From Rhizobium sp. Q54 (GTDB lineage: Bacteria; Pseudomonadota; Alphaproteobacteria; Rhizobiales; Xanthobacteraceae), in the NCBI GenBank assembly GCA_945861895.1, contig CAMAWF010000017.1, positions 1 to 50,667 on the forward strand: 50,667 bases of DNA, in the 5' to 3' direction. Both the position numbers and the translations under genes were made by a program. This document shows positions 35,361 through 44,161 of this stretch, piece after piece. Each line of letters begins with the position of its first letter. Positions within the stretch are counted from its first letter, which is position 1. The notes beneath the pieces are model-generated. The model did no database searches and was not told the origin of the DNA. It was given only the letters and a program-made list of their open reading frames with translations.

Positions 35361-36443
35361 ATGCTCGCCAACGACGCATTTCATATCGCAGTGTTGCCGG
35401 GCGACGGCATCGGCCCCGAGGTGATGGCGCCGGCGATCGAAATCCTGAAAAAGATCGAGACCACGACCGCCAACCTGAAATTCCGCTTCACCGAGGCGCC
35501 GGCCGGCGCCGGGCACTACAAAGAGACCGGCAAGTCGATGCCGGAGAGCACGATCAAGCTTTGCGAAGAGGCCGACGCCATCCTGCTCGGTGCCTGCGGC
35601 ATGCCGTCGATCCGTTATCCCGACGGCACGGAAATCGCCCCGCAGGTCGAACTGCGCTTTATTTTCGATCTTTATGCCGGCGTGCGTCCCTGCCGGCTGC
35701 TGCCCGGCGTGCCGAGCCCGATCGTCGGCGCCGACAAGCACGGCATCGATCTCGTCGTCATTCGCGAATCGACCGAAGGGCTGTTCGCTTCGATGGGCAA
35801 GGGCGTCGTCACCGACGATGAAGCGCGCGAGACCCTGGTGATCACGCGCAAGACCTCGCAGCGGCTGTTCGACTTTTCGTTCCGGCTCGCGCAGCGGCGC
35901 AAGGCGCGCGGCGGCAAGGGCATGCTGCATTGCGTGGACAAGGCCAACATCTTTCGCGCCTTCGCGTTCTTCCGCAAAATCTTCGATGAACGCGCGGCGA
36001 AATTCCCCGACATAAAGCCCGAGCGCATTTATATCGATGCCTGCGCGGCCGCGATGGTGCGCAAGCCGTGGGACTTCGACGTGCTCGTCACCGAAAACAT
36101 GTTCGGCGATATTCTCTCCGATCTCACCGCCGGCTTGATCGGCGGCATGGGCATGGCGCCCTCCGCCGACATCGGCGACAAGCATGCGGTGTTTCAGCCC
36201 TGCCACGGCACCGCGCCCGACATCATGGGAAAGGCGCAGGCCAATCCATCGGCGATGATTTTATCGGTTGCGATGATGCTCGACTGGCTTGGCCAGACGC
36301 ACGACCATCCGCCGGCGGCGGAAGCGGCCCAGCGCATCGAGCGCGCCGTCGACCGCGCGTTTGCCGGCGGCATCAAGCCGATGGAATTCGGCGGCAAGGA
36401 CGGCACAGTGGCCATTTCCAATGCGGTGATGAAGGCGCTTTAA
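35361..36443 (+). CDS. Isocitrate/isopropylmalate dehydrogenase family protein (tartrate dehydrogenase-like)
   Basis: 360 residues from the ATG at 35361. Features: [14 protein letters not shown], the [10 protein letters not shown] arginine region, [17 protein letters not shown] (with a serine and no tyrosine at the isopropylmalate-specific site), [11 protein letters not shown] and [31 protein letters not shown]. It is an NAD-dependent beta-decarboxylating dehydrogenase. Activity on tartrate, D-malate or isopropylmalate cannot be decided; leuB itself would usually lie with leuCD, so a D-malate or tartrate role is more likely. Confidence 0.86.
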   Translation: MLANDAFHIAVLPGDGIGPEVMAPAIEILKKIETTTANLKFRFTEAPAGAGHYKETGKSMPESTIKLCEEADAILLGACGMPSIRYPDGTEIAPQVELRFIFDLYAGVRPCRLLPGVPSPIVGADKHGIDLVVIRESTEGLFASMGKGVVTDDEARETLVITRKTSQRLFDFSFRLAQRRKARGGKGMLHCVDKANIFRAFAFFRKIFDERAAKFPDIKPERIYIDACAAAMVRKPWDFDVLVTENMFGDILSDLTAGLIGGMGMAPSADIGDKHAVFQPCHGTAPDIMGKAQANPSAMILSVAMMLDWLGQTHDHPPAAEAAQRIERAVDRAFAGGIKPMEFGGKDGTVAISNAVMKAL

Positions 36444-36446
36444 TCC

Positions 36447-36543
36447 GTCATCCTGAGGTGGCCGCGATGCGGCCCTCGAAGGATGAACGGCCCGGGCCGC
36501 CGCCCTTCGAGGCTCGGCCTCCGGCCTCGCACCTCAGGGTGAC
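36447..36543. repeat. Palindromic repeat family 2, copy 2
   Basis: GTCATCCTGAGGTGGCCGCG to GCACCTCAGGGTGAC, with inner GGCCGCGATGCGGCC and CTCGGCCTCCGGCCTCG hairpins. It matches the copy at 14419-14515. Confidence 0.8.
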
Positions 36544-36552
36544 GGCTCGAAT

Positions 36553-36690
36553 CTACAGCCCCACAAATCCCTTGATCGCCGCTAAAAATTCCTGCGGCTG
36601 CTCCAGCGGCGGGCAATGGCCGCAGCCCGGTAATTCCAGGCAGTGGGACCGTGCCCGCATCTTATCGCACGATAATTCCCAAGCTCGCCT
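36553..36690 (-). pseudogene. Remnant of an alpha/beta hydrolase C-terminus
   Basis: On the minus strand a frame ends ...LELPGCGHCPPLEQPQEFLAAIKGF at a TAG (36553-36555). It has the catalytic-histidine region (GCGH) and PPLEQP signature of alpha/beta hydrolases. Only about 45 residues remain; upstream (toward 36799) nothing continues it, and the TAXI receptor gene begins there. It is a truncated relic, not a functional gene. Confidence 0.65.
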
Positions 36691-36799
36691 TGCTTTCCCG
36701 GCTGTGCAAAGATTGGCGTCAAAGCGGACTTGCCGGTCTTATCGTCCAGCAGGTGCGGCAATACCTACAACAACCGGCGACCAGGGGAGGAACGCGATC
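36691..36799 (+). promoter_or_regulatory. Upstream region of the TAXI-TRAP operon
   Basis: 109 bases between the hydrolase relic and the TAXI receptor ATG. It must hold the promoter; I see a good ribosome-binding site (GGGGAGG) at 36784-36790 but no clear -35/-10. Confidence 0.4.
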
Positions 36800-37765
36800 A
36801 TGACTATTCAATACGGTGACTGGAGAAAGACTGCTTGCGCGATTGCGACAGCCGCGAGTGTCGCGGCGTTGAGCGGCGGAATTGCCGCGGCGCAGACCTA
36901 CGGCTTCGCCAGCATGCAGCCGGGCACGCTCAATCACACATCGGTCATCTCCGCCATCGCCAAGGTGCTCAAGGAAAAAGCCGGCCTCAACGTCGTCGTA
37001 CAACCGACCGCCGGTGAATCGGTGCTCATTCCGCTGGTTGGACGCAGCGAGGCCGAATTCGGCATCGGCAATATCCTTGAGGTGGAAGCGGCGAAAGCTC
37101 AAAATCCAAATCTGCGCCTGATCGGCTCATTGCATCCCCTGCGCGGCGCCTTCTGGGTGCGCAAGGACACGACCATGAGGACGATGGCCGACCTCAAGGG
37201 CAAAAAAGTTGGCATGGGCTATTCCGCCATGCGCACCATCGATCCGATGGTCAAGGCGATTCTGGCGACCGGCGGCTTGACCGAAAAAGACGTGACGCCG
37301 GTGCTGATCCCGAACGTGATCCGCGGCGCCGACGATTTCACCTCCGGCGCGGCCGACATGTTCTTCTTTGCTTTCGGCGCGCCGAAAGTGCGCGAAGTGG
37401 ACGCCACCGTCGGCGGCATCCGCGCACTGGAGATTCCGGCGAGCGGAATAGCGGCGGCGAAGAAGATCGTGCCACAGGGCTATCTGACGCCGGCGGTTCC
37501 CAACCCGTTCTTCGTCGGCGTCGAGAAGCCGATGGGCGTTTACACTTGGGACAACATGATTTTCACCAACTCCAAGGTGACCGACGAAGCCGTCTATAAA
37601 CTCATCGAGACGCTGGAGAACAACAAAGCCGATCTCATCGCGATCCAGCCGGCGCTGCGTGAATATTCGGCGGCGGCGCTCTATAAATCCTATGACATTC
37701 CTTATCACCCGGGCGCCTTGAAATATTTCAAGGACAAGAACATTCAGGCCACGGCGACGCAGTGA
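36800..37765 (+). CDS. TAXI family TRAP transporter substrate-binding protein
   Basis: 321 residues from the ATG at 36800. The signal sequence (ACAIATAASVAALSGGIAAAQ) precedes a TAXI fold: YGFASMQPGTLNHTSVISAIAKVL, VQPTAGESVLIPLVGRSEAEFGIGN, DLKGKKVGMG. Its stop overlaps the GTG of the fused TRAP permease (GTGA), showing they work together. Confidence 0.9.
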   Translation: MTIQYGDWRKTACAIATAASVAALSGGIAAAQTYGFASMQPGTLNHTSVISAIAKVLKEKAGLNVVVQPTAGESVLIPLVGRSEAEFGIGNILEVEAAKAQNPNLRLIGSLHPLRGAFWVRKDTTMRTMADLKGKKVGMGYSAMRTIDPMVKAILATGGLTEKDVTPVLIPNVIRGADDFTSGAADMFFFAFGAPKVREVDATVGGIRALEIPASGIAAAKKIVPQGYLTPAVPNPFFVGVEKPMGVYTWDNMIFTNSKVTDEAVYKLIETLENNKADLIAIQPALREYSAAALYKSYDIPYHPGALKYFKDKNIQATATQ

Positions 37766-39732
37766 GCGAGGAGCGGATCGTTCCCGATGCGGCGGAGTTC
37801 ACCTCCGCCGCATCGAAGACCACCGTCTTCTGGACCAATATCTTTCAGTCGCTGCTGGTAGCGGCGGTCGTCCTCTGGGTGCTGGATATCCCACGGCGGG
37901 TTTTCAGTGTCGCGTTCTATACCGAGCAATTGCTGACAATCTGCCTGGGCCTGACGCTGGCGCTCGCCTACATCGCGGACACCACGCGCAAGCGGCACTG
38001 GAGCGATTGGGTGGCTGTCGTCACATCGCTGCTGCTGTGCGGCTATATCGCGCTGCGCTACGAAAAGCTGACCTATGAGATCGCGTTCCTGCCGATCGAG
38101 GGCATTGTCGGTAGCGCCATTCTTATCGCGCTCATCATGGAAGCCAGCCGGCGCACCAATGGCTGGGGCTTCGTCGGAATGATCGCGGCGATCGCCATTT
38201 ACGTCTACATCAGCCCGCAGCTTTCCGGCGACTTTCAGACCCGTTACGTCTCGCCCGAGCGGATGGTCGTCTATCTCGGCCTCGACACCAATGGCGCGAT
38301 CGGATCGATCCTGCAGGTCGCAGTATTGATCGTCATTCCCTTCACGATACTTGGTCAGGTGCTGGCGCGAACCGGCGGGGCCGACTTTTTCGCAGACATT
38401 GCAATGTCGGCGATGGGCCATTTGCGCGGCGGCGCCGCCAAGATTGCGGTGGTCGGCTCCGCCCTGTTCGGCATGATCTCAGGCAGCGCGGTCAGCAACG
38501 TACTCGCCGTCGGCGTCGTCACCATTCCGACCATGATCAAGTCCGGCTTCACGCCGCGCCGCGCGGCGGCGATCGAAGCGGTGGGCTCCACTGGCGGCCA
38601 GTTGATGCCGCCGGTGATGGGCGCCTCCGCTTTCATCATGGCGGAATTCCTGCAGGTCCCTTACGGCGCGGTATGTATTGCCGCCACCATTCCGGCGATC
38701 CTTTATTACCTCTGCCTGTTTTTCCACGTCGACCTGGAGGCCGCCAAACATAATATCGGCGCCGCCAAGATCGCCGACCCGCCGCATATTTTCGATGTGT
38801 TGAAATCCGGCTGGCACTTCCTCGTTCCAATCGTCTTTCTCGTTGTCGCCCTGATTTATCCGAACCTTACCCTGCTGTCGCCGGAAAAAGCCGCCGTCGT
38901 TGCGACCGCGCTGCTGATGATGTTCGCGATGATCTTCGGCTATCGCGGCAAGCGGCTTGGCATTCTCGAAATGCTCAAGGCGATCATGGAAACCGGCCGC
39001 GTCTCGCTCGACATCATCCTGATCGGCGCGGCCGCCGGCGTCATGGTCGGGATCATGAGCATTTCCGGCCTCGCCTTCAGCATGACCATCCAGCTGCTCA
39101 CGCTCGCCGGCGGCAATGTGTTCCTGCTGTTGCTGCTGATCGCCATTCTCGCATTCATTCTCGGCATCGGCCTGCCGACGGTGAGCGTCTATATCCTGAC
39201 CGCGACGCTGCTCGCCCCTGCGCTCATCAAGCTCGGCGTGACGCCGATGGCCGCCCACATGTTCGTCATGTACAACGGCATTCTTTCGATGATTACGCCA
39301 CCGGTTGCATTTGCCGCCTATGCCGCCGCCAATATCGCGCGCACCGACGGCTGGACCACCGGCTGGATAGCCTGCGTCGTCGGCTGGAGCACGTTCATTC
39401 TTCCGTTTCTGTTCGTGCTCACGCCAAGCCTGCTGATGGACGGCAGCTGGACCGAGATCGCGCTTAATCTTGCCCGCGTCACGTTCGGGATCTGGCTCGG
39501 AACGGTCGCGGCGGTTGGCTTCGCTTTCACGCGGATCAACGCGGTCAGCCGCGCCATCTATGCAGTCATATCGCTCGCGGTGGTGCTGCCGCCGGAAGCG
39601 TTCACTGGCGCGATCTGGATCAATACCGCCGGGATCGTCGCCGCGATCGTGGTCTTGACGATCGACTGGATACGCCAGCGCGCACTTCGCCGGCAAGGCA
39701 AGGTGGCCGAAATCGCTCCGACGCCATACTGA
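37762..39732 (+). CDS. TRAP transporter permease, fused 4TM/12TM (DctQM-like)
   Basis: 656 residues, about 16 membrane segments: a small DctQ-like part at the N-terminus and the DctM-like part from about residue 170. DctM signatures include FGMISGSAVSNVLAVGVVTIPTMIKSG and STGGQLMPPVMGASAFIMAEFLQVPY, repeated later as LGIGLPTVSVYILTATLLAPAL and ITPPVAFAAYAAANIA. Start is GTG, overlapping the TAXI receptor gene by four bases. The sodium-driven importer likely takes up a dicarboxylate or an aromatic acid. Confidence 0.93.
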   Translation: MSEERIVPDAAEFTSAASKTTVFWTNIFQSLLVAAVVLWVLDIPRRVFSVAFYTEQLLTICLGLTLALAYIADTTRKRHWSDWVAVVTSLLLCGYIALRYEKLTYEIAFLPIEGIVGSAILIALIMEASRRTNGWGFVGMIAAIAIYVYISPQLSGDFQTRYVSPERMVVYLGLDTNGAIGSILQVAVLIVIPFTILGQVLARTGGADFFADIAMSAMGHLRGGAAKIAVVGSALFGMISGSAVSNVLAVGVVTIPTMIKSGFTPRRAAAIEAVGSTGGQLMPPVMGASAFIMAEFLQVPYGAVCIAATIPAILYYLCLFFHVDLEAAKHNIGAAKIADPPHIFDVLKSGWHFLVPIVFLVVALIYPNLTLLSPEKAAVVATALLMMFAMIFGYRGKRLGILEMLKAIMETGRVSLDIILIGAAAGVMVGIMSISGLAFSMTIQLLTLAGGNVFLLLLLIAILAFILGIGLPTVSVYILTATLLAPALIKLGVTPMAAHMFVMYNGILSMITPPVAFAAYAAANIARTDGWTTGWIACVVGWSTFILPFLFVLTPSLLMDGSWTEIALNLARVTFGIWLGTVAAVGFAFTRINAVSRAIYAVISLAVVLPPEAFTGAIWINTAGIVAAIVVLTIDWIRQRALRRQGKVAEIAPTPY

Positions 39733-39738
39733 CGACGG

Positions 39739-40797
39739 TCAGTTGCTCTCGCGCCAGAGCCCGAGCGCTTCCTGCGCCGGACGATCGGAGATCGAGAACA
39801 GCACCGATTCCTTCGCGGCATTGTGCGCATAGCGCTGCCACGGCGGAACGATGAACACGTCGTTGACGCCCCATTCGAAGGTCTCGTCGCCGATCTTGCT
39901 GGAGCCCTGCCCTTCGGCGCAGCAGAAGATGGTGCCGTCGGTGGAGCGATAGGGTGCACCCTTGAAGCCCGCCGGCAGCAGAGAGAGAAATGCGCCCATC
40001 GTCGGCAGCACCGGGCCGCCGTTGATCGGGTTGGCGTAGCGCACGCGCGCGCCGTGGCGCTTGTCGATGTCGCCGGATTTTTTCAATCGTTCGAGGATCG
40101 GCCGCATCTTGGCGTAAGGGTAGTTGATCACCGGGCTGCGGTTGAGATGCGCCGGCGCGCCGTCCGGCAGCACGCCCGAAGCGTAGCGATCGAACGAGTC
40201 GCCGTCCTCATGTGCGGTGTTCTGCATTTTCTCGTCGAAATGTTCGGCGAACGAAGTCTCGAAATGGTTGACCGTCGGCATGTCGAGTACGTCGAGCCAC
40301 ATCATCGGCGTCTTGCCCGGATTGCCGTGGTCGTGCGGCGCCCAGTTGGCGGTGATGATGAAGTCGCCGTGCTGCATCATCGCCTTCTCGCCCTCGACCG
40401 CGGTATAGGCGCCCTCGCCATCGAGCACGAAGCGGATCGCCGAGGAGACATGGCGGTGCGCTTCGGCGATCTCGCCCGGCAGAATGAGCTGGATACCGGC
40501 GAACAGCGAATTGGTGATGCGCGACTTGCCCGGCATGCCGGGATTTTCCAGCACCAGCACGCGGCGCTCGGCTTCCTCGGCGGTGATCACGTCGCCGGCT
40601 TCCAGCATCAGCCGGCTGGCATCCTTGAATTTCCACAGCGCCGGCTTGCATTGGGTCTTCGGCTCGGGCGTCACCAGGCCCTTGAGCACTTCCCAAAGCG
40701 GCGTCATGTGATACTTGGCAATCTTGTCGTAATAGGCCTGCCGGGCGCCTTCGATATTGTGCTTGGTGTTGGCAGGCTGGGTTGCGGCGACCGCCAT
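39739..40797 (-). CDS. Gentisate 1,2-dioxygenase-like cupin protein
   Basis: 352 residues from the ATG at 40797 with GGAGGAATTCCC upstream. Double cupin; the N-terminal cupin has iron ligands H114 and H116 in AEAHRHVSSAIRF and H155/H157 (APHDHGNP), as in gentisate, 1-hydroxy-2-naphthoate and salicylate dioxygenases. It cleaves the ring of a hydroxybenzoate to maleylpyruvate-type products. It faces the TRAP operon (convergent). Confidence 0.9.
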   Translation of the reverse strand: MAVAATQPANTKHNIEGARQAYYDKIAKYHMTPLWEVLKGLVTPEPKTQCKPALWKFKDASRLMLEAGDVITAEEAERRVLVLENPGMPGKSRITNSLFAGIQLILPGEIAEAHRHVSSAIRFVLDGEGAYTAVEGEKAMMQHGDFIITANWAPHDHGNPGKTPMMWLDVLDMPTVNHFETSFAEHFDEKMQNTAHEDGDSFDRYASGVLPDGAPAHLNRSPVINYPYAKMRPILERLKKSGDIDKRHGARVRYANPINGGPVLPTMGAFLSLLPAGFKGAPYRSTDGTIFCCAEGQGSSKIGDETFEWGVNDVFIVPPWQRYAHNAAKESVLFSISDRPAQEALGLWRESN

Positions 40798-40898
40798 GGG
40801 AATTCCTCCATTCAACCGATCTGGGATTTTGCTCAGTATAGATCAGGTCGCCGGCCGCGGGAACAAGCTCAAAAGCCGCATGCAATGCAGCTATCCGC

Positions 40899-41663
40899 TC
40901 AGGTATTGATCGATCCGCCGTCCACCGCCAGCGTCTGCCCGGTGATGAAATCGCTGTCGCTGGAGGCCAGGAACACCAGCGAACCCAGCAGGTCTTCCGG
41001 ATAGGCGTCGCGCTTGAAGGCGCGGCTGTTGCGCACCGGGACGCGGGCCTCCTCCACATGCTTGGTGTTGGTGAGGCCGGTGTCGCTGAGGATATAACCC
41101 GGCGCCAGCGTGTTGACCGCAATGCCGTGCTCGCCCAGTTCGCGCGAGAGCGCGCGGGTGAACGACACCATCGCCCCCTTGGAAGTGACGTAGTGCAGCA
41201 TGTGCGGGATGCCCTTATAGGCGGTGCCCGAAGCGATGTTGATGATCTTGCCGGCCTTGCGCGCGATCATGTGCGGGGCGACATGCTTGACCATCAGGAA
41301 CGGCCCACGCACGTTCACCGCCATCACCTGATCCCACAAATCAGCGTCGATTTCCGTGCATTTGACCGGCGGCAGACGCGAATAAAGCGCGGCATTATTG
41401 ACCAGCACGTCGATCTGGCCGAAGCGCTGCATGGTCTGGACGACCAGCTTTTTCACCGCCGCCTCGTCGCTCACGTCGAACACCGCGCTCGCCACCGAAT
41501 TGGCGCCGTGCTTGGCGGCGATCCCGGCCGCAAGCGCTTTGCCGTCCACGATATCCGCGATCATGACGCGCGCGCCTTCGGCCGCGAGCGCGCGCGAGTA
41601 ATGCGCGCCAATGCCCGCCGCCCCGCCGGTGACGATGGCCGTGCGGCCCTCAAGACGAGCCAT
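40899..41663 (-). CDS. SDR family NAD(P)-dependent oxidoreductase
   Basis: 254 residues from the ATG at 41663. Nucleotide-binding TGGAAGIG (12-19), NNA (89-91), and catalytic S145, Y158, K162. The end DFITGQTLAVDGGS is typical. It may act on a hydroxylated intermediate. It lies upstream of the dioxygenase gene (101 bases apart) on the same strand. Confidence 0.9.
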   Translation of the reverse strand: MARLEGRTAIVTGGAAGIGAHYSRALAAEGARVMIADIVDGKALAAGIAAKHGANSVASAVFDVSDEAAVKKLVVQTMQRFGQIDVLVNNAALYSRLPPVKCTEIDADLWDQVMAVNVRGPFLMVKHVAPHMIARKAGKIINIASGTAYKGIPHMLHYVTSKGAMVSFTRALSRELGEHGIAVNTLAPGYILSDTGLTNTKHVEEARVPVRNSRAFKRDAYPEDLLGSLVFLASSDSDFITGQTLAVDGGSINT

Positions 41664-41673
41664 TTTCACTCCC

Positions 41674-41760
41674 GTCATGCCCGCGCTTGTCGCGGGCATC
41701 CACGCCTTGCTACATCGCCACCATAAAGACGTGGATGGCCGGGACAAGCCCGGCCATGAC
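41674..41760. repeat. Palindromic repeat family 1, copy E
   Basis: GTCATGCCCGCGCTTGTCGCGGGCATCC to GGGACAAGCCCGGCCATGAC with linker AAAGACGTGG. It lies between the divergent SDR and SnoaL-like genes. Confidence 0.8.
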
Positions 41761-41776
41761 GAAAGGAAATTCGGAA

Positions 41777-42373
41777 ATGCCAACTATCGCCGACCGCCTC
41801 GCCATCCGCTCCTTGATGGAAAATTGGGTGCTCTGGCGCGATGCGCGCGACTGGGAGCGCTTCCGCACGCTCTGGCACAAGGACGGCCGCATGATGACGA
41901 CCTGGGTCCAGGGCGGCTTCGAGGATTTCATCACCGCGAGCCAGGGCGCTTATGCGCGCGGCGCGCGGATCTTGCACACGCTCGGCGCCACCTCGGTCGA
42001 CATCAAGGGCAAGCGCGCGATCGCGCAAAGCAAGACGACGATTATGCAACGCGCCAAGGTCGAAGGCGTGTTGTGCGACGTAACCTGCACCGGACGTTTT
42101 TACGCTTTCATCGAAAAGCGCAACAGCCGCTGGGGCATCGTGCTGCTGCAGCCGATCTATGAGAAGGACCGTATCGACCCGGTCGATCCCGCCGCCACGC
42201 TCAAGCTCGACGCAAAATTGCTGGCAAGCTTTCCCGAGGGCTATCGTCACCTTGCCTATTTGCAGGCGAAACACGGCTACAAGACCAAGCTCGACATGCC
42301 CGGCCTCGACGGGCCCGAACTCGCCGCGCTCTATGCGCGCGGCGCGGCGTGGCTCAAGGGCAAGCCGCTTTGA
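41777..42373 (+). CDS. SnoaL-like (NTF2-fold) protein
   Basis: 198 residues from the ATG at 41777 (GAAAGGA upstream). An N-terminal SnoaL_4-like half (MPTIADRLAIRSLMENWVLWRDARDWERFRTLWHKDGRM) is followed by IKGKRAIAQSKTTIMQRAKVEGVLCDVTCTGRFYAF. Aromatic-ring dioxygenase small-subunit-like and dehydratase activities occur in this family. It may belong to the local catabolic pathway. Confidence 0.82.
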   Translation: MPTIADRLAIRSLMENWVLWRDARDWERFRTLWHKDGRMMTTWVQGGFEDFITASQGAYARGARILHTLGATSVDIKGKRAIAQSKTTIMQRAKVEGVLCDVTCTGRFYAFIEKRNSRWGIVLLQPIYEKDRIDPVDPAATLKLDAKLLASFPEGYRHLAYLQAKHGYKTKLDMPGLDGPELAALYARGAAWLKGKPL

Positions 42374-42438
42374 CCGCCGCCGTTAGCCCGATATGATCCC
42401 GCACCCGCCAACTGTCCCATAATCAAGGAATTTCAGCG

Positions 42439-43554
42439 ATGCCCAGCGCCCTGTTCTCGCCGATCACCCTGCGCGGTTTGACATTGCCCAACCGCGTCGT
42501 GGTCTCGCCGATGTGCCAATACAATTCCAACAACGGTTCCGCCACCGACTGGCATTTGATGCATCTCGGCAGCTTTTCGCTCGGCTGCGCGGGTCTGGTG
42601 ATGGCGGAGATGACCGATGTCAGCGCGGTGGGCCGCATCTCGCTCAAATGCGCCGGGCTTTATTCCGACGAGAATGAAGCGGCCTCCAAGCGCGTGGTCG
42701 ATTTCTGCCGGACCTATGGCATCGCCAAGCTCGGCGTGCAGCTCGGCCATGCCGGCCGCAAGGGCTCGACCCATCCGCCGGGCGCCGGCGGCAAGCCGCT
42801 GAAAGCCGAAGAAGGCGCCTGGGAGACGCTCGCGCCTTCCGCCATTCCGTTCGGCGAGGGCTGGCCCGCGCCACGCGCCATGACCAAGGCCGACATCAAA
42901 CAGACCATCGACGACCATGTGGCGTCCGCCAAGCGCGCCGAGCGCATCGGCTATGACGTGATCGAGCTGCACGGCGGCCACGGCTATCTGGTGCACCAGT
43001 TCCTCTCGCCGCTGTCCAACCAGCGCACCGACGAATACGGCGGCAGCCTGGAAAACCGCATGCGCTTTCCGCTCGAAACCTTCGCCGCGGTTCGCAAGGT
43101 CTGGCCGGCCGGCAAGCCGATGGGCATGCGCATTTCGGCGACCGATTGGGTGGATGGCGGCTGGACGCCGGAAGAGACGGTGACGTTTGCCCGCGAGATC
43201 AAGAAACTTGGCTGCGATTACCTCGACGTGTCGAGCGGCCAGCTCGACCCGCGCCAGAAAATTCCGTTCGCGCCGTCTTATAACGCGCCGTTCGCGGAAA
43301 AAGTGAAACGCGAGGCCGGCATCGCCACCATGTCGGTCGGTCTCATCACCGGCGCGCGCGAGGCCGAGGATATCATCGCCTCCGGCAAGGCCGACTTCAT
43401 CTGCATCGCGCGCGGCGCGATGTGGGACCCGCGCTGGGCCTGGCATGCGGCCGAGGAACTTGGCGCGGAGACGCCCTACGCGCCGAAGACCATGCCGTGC
43501 CATCCCTCGATGCGCCCGCAGGTGTTCCCGAAGCGGGCGAAGCCGGCGGCGTAA
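42439..43554 (+). CDS. NADH:flavin oxidoreductase (Old Yellow Enzyme, YqjM class)
   Basis: 371 residues. YqjM-type residues C26 and Y28 (SPMCQYNS) and the ligand-binding H178/H181 (ELHGGHGYLVHQF) are visible, plus LGHAGRKGS. OYE enzymes reduce activated C=C bonds with FMN and NAD(P)H. Likely acts on an enone or nitro compound. Confidence 0.93.
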   Translation: MPSALFSPITLRGLTLPNRVVVSPMCQYNSNNGSATDWHLMHLGSFSLGCAGLVMAEMTDVSAVGRISLKCAGLYSDENEAASKRVVDFCRTYGIAKLGVQLGHAGRKGSTHPPGAGGKPLKAEEGAWETLAPSAIPFGEGWPAPRAMTKADIKQTIDDHVASAKRAERIGYDVIELHGGHGYLVHQFLSPLSNQRTDEYGGSLENRMRFPLETFAAVRKVWPAGKPMGMRISATDWVDGGWTPEETVTFAREIKKLGCDYLDVSSGQLDPRQKIPFAPSYNAPFAEKVKREAGIATMSVGLITGAREAEDIIASGKADFICIARGAMWDPRWAWHAAEELGAETPYAPKTMPCHPSMRPQVFPKRAKPAA

Positions 43555-43557
43555 CGA

Positions 43558-44130
43558 TCAGGCGCGCACCCGCGCGATGAACTTGGCGAAGGCCGCGAGC
43601 TGAAGCTTGATCGCCTCGCGCGTCGGCTCGTCGGTCAATTCGCCGGTTTTCTCGTCGATCTTCTTGTTGGCGAACGAGACGAACACTTCCGGCTTGCCAA
43701 ACATCATCGCGTCGATCGACGTGAGCGCCATGCGCAGGTGATATTGCATGCGCGAGGCGCCGAGCAATCCGGGCGAAGCGGATTGCAGCACGACAGGCTT
43801 GTCCTTGAATGGCTGGTCCTTCATGCGCGAGACCCAGTCGATGGCGTTCTTCAAGGGCCCGGGGATCGACCAGTTGTACTCCGCCGAAACGATGACGACG
43901 CCGTCGGCCGAGCGGATGGCGTCCGCCCAGGCAATCACCTCCGCCGGATTGCCGGAGGAATTCTGCACATCGGCATTGTAGAGCGGAAACTTGTCGTAAA
44001 GCGGCGCCGGCTTGATCGTTATCTCCGGCGGCGTCAAAGCCGGCAGCGCGCGCGCCACCGACGCATTGTAGGAGCCCTTGCGCAAGCTGCCGCAGATCAC
44101 GAGCACGTTGAGTTTGGTTGATTCGGTCAT
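43558..44130 (-). CDS. NADPH-dependent FMN reductase
   Basis: 190 residues. The flavodoxin-like FMN site GSLRKGSYN (14-22), SAEYNWSIPGPLKNAIDWVSR and a SPGLLGASRMQYHLR stretch are typical of the quinone or azo-reductase/FMN reductase family. It is the last gene of a minus-strand group with a Bug receptor and FAH-family protein upstream. Confidence 0.9.
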   Translation of the reverse strand: MTESTKLNVLVICGSLRKGSYNASVARALPALTPPEITIKPAPLYDKFPLYNADVQNSSGNPAEVIAWADAIRSADGVVIVSAEYNWSIPGPLKNAIDWVSRMKDQPFKDKPVVLQSASPGLLGASRMQYHLRMALTSIDAMMFGKPEVFVSFANKKIDEKTGELTDEPTREAIKLQLAAFAKFIARVRA

Positions 44131-44161
44131 GTCTTACCCGTAAATAATTTCAGCCCACGCA

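Noticed and set aside
38479-39696. 405-residue open frame on the minus strand
   Set aside because: Antisense to the TRAP permease; rich in D, R, H and Q from complementary codons; no recognisable domain.
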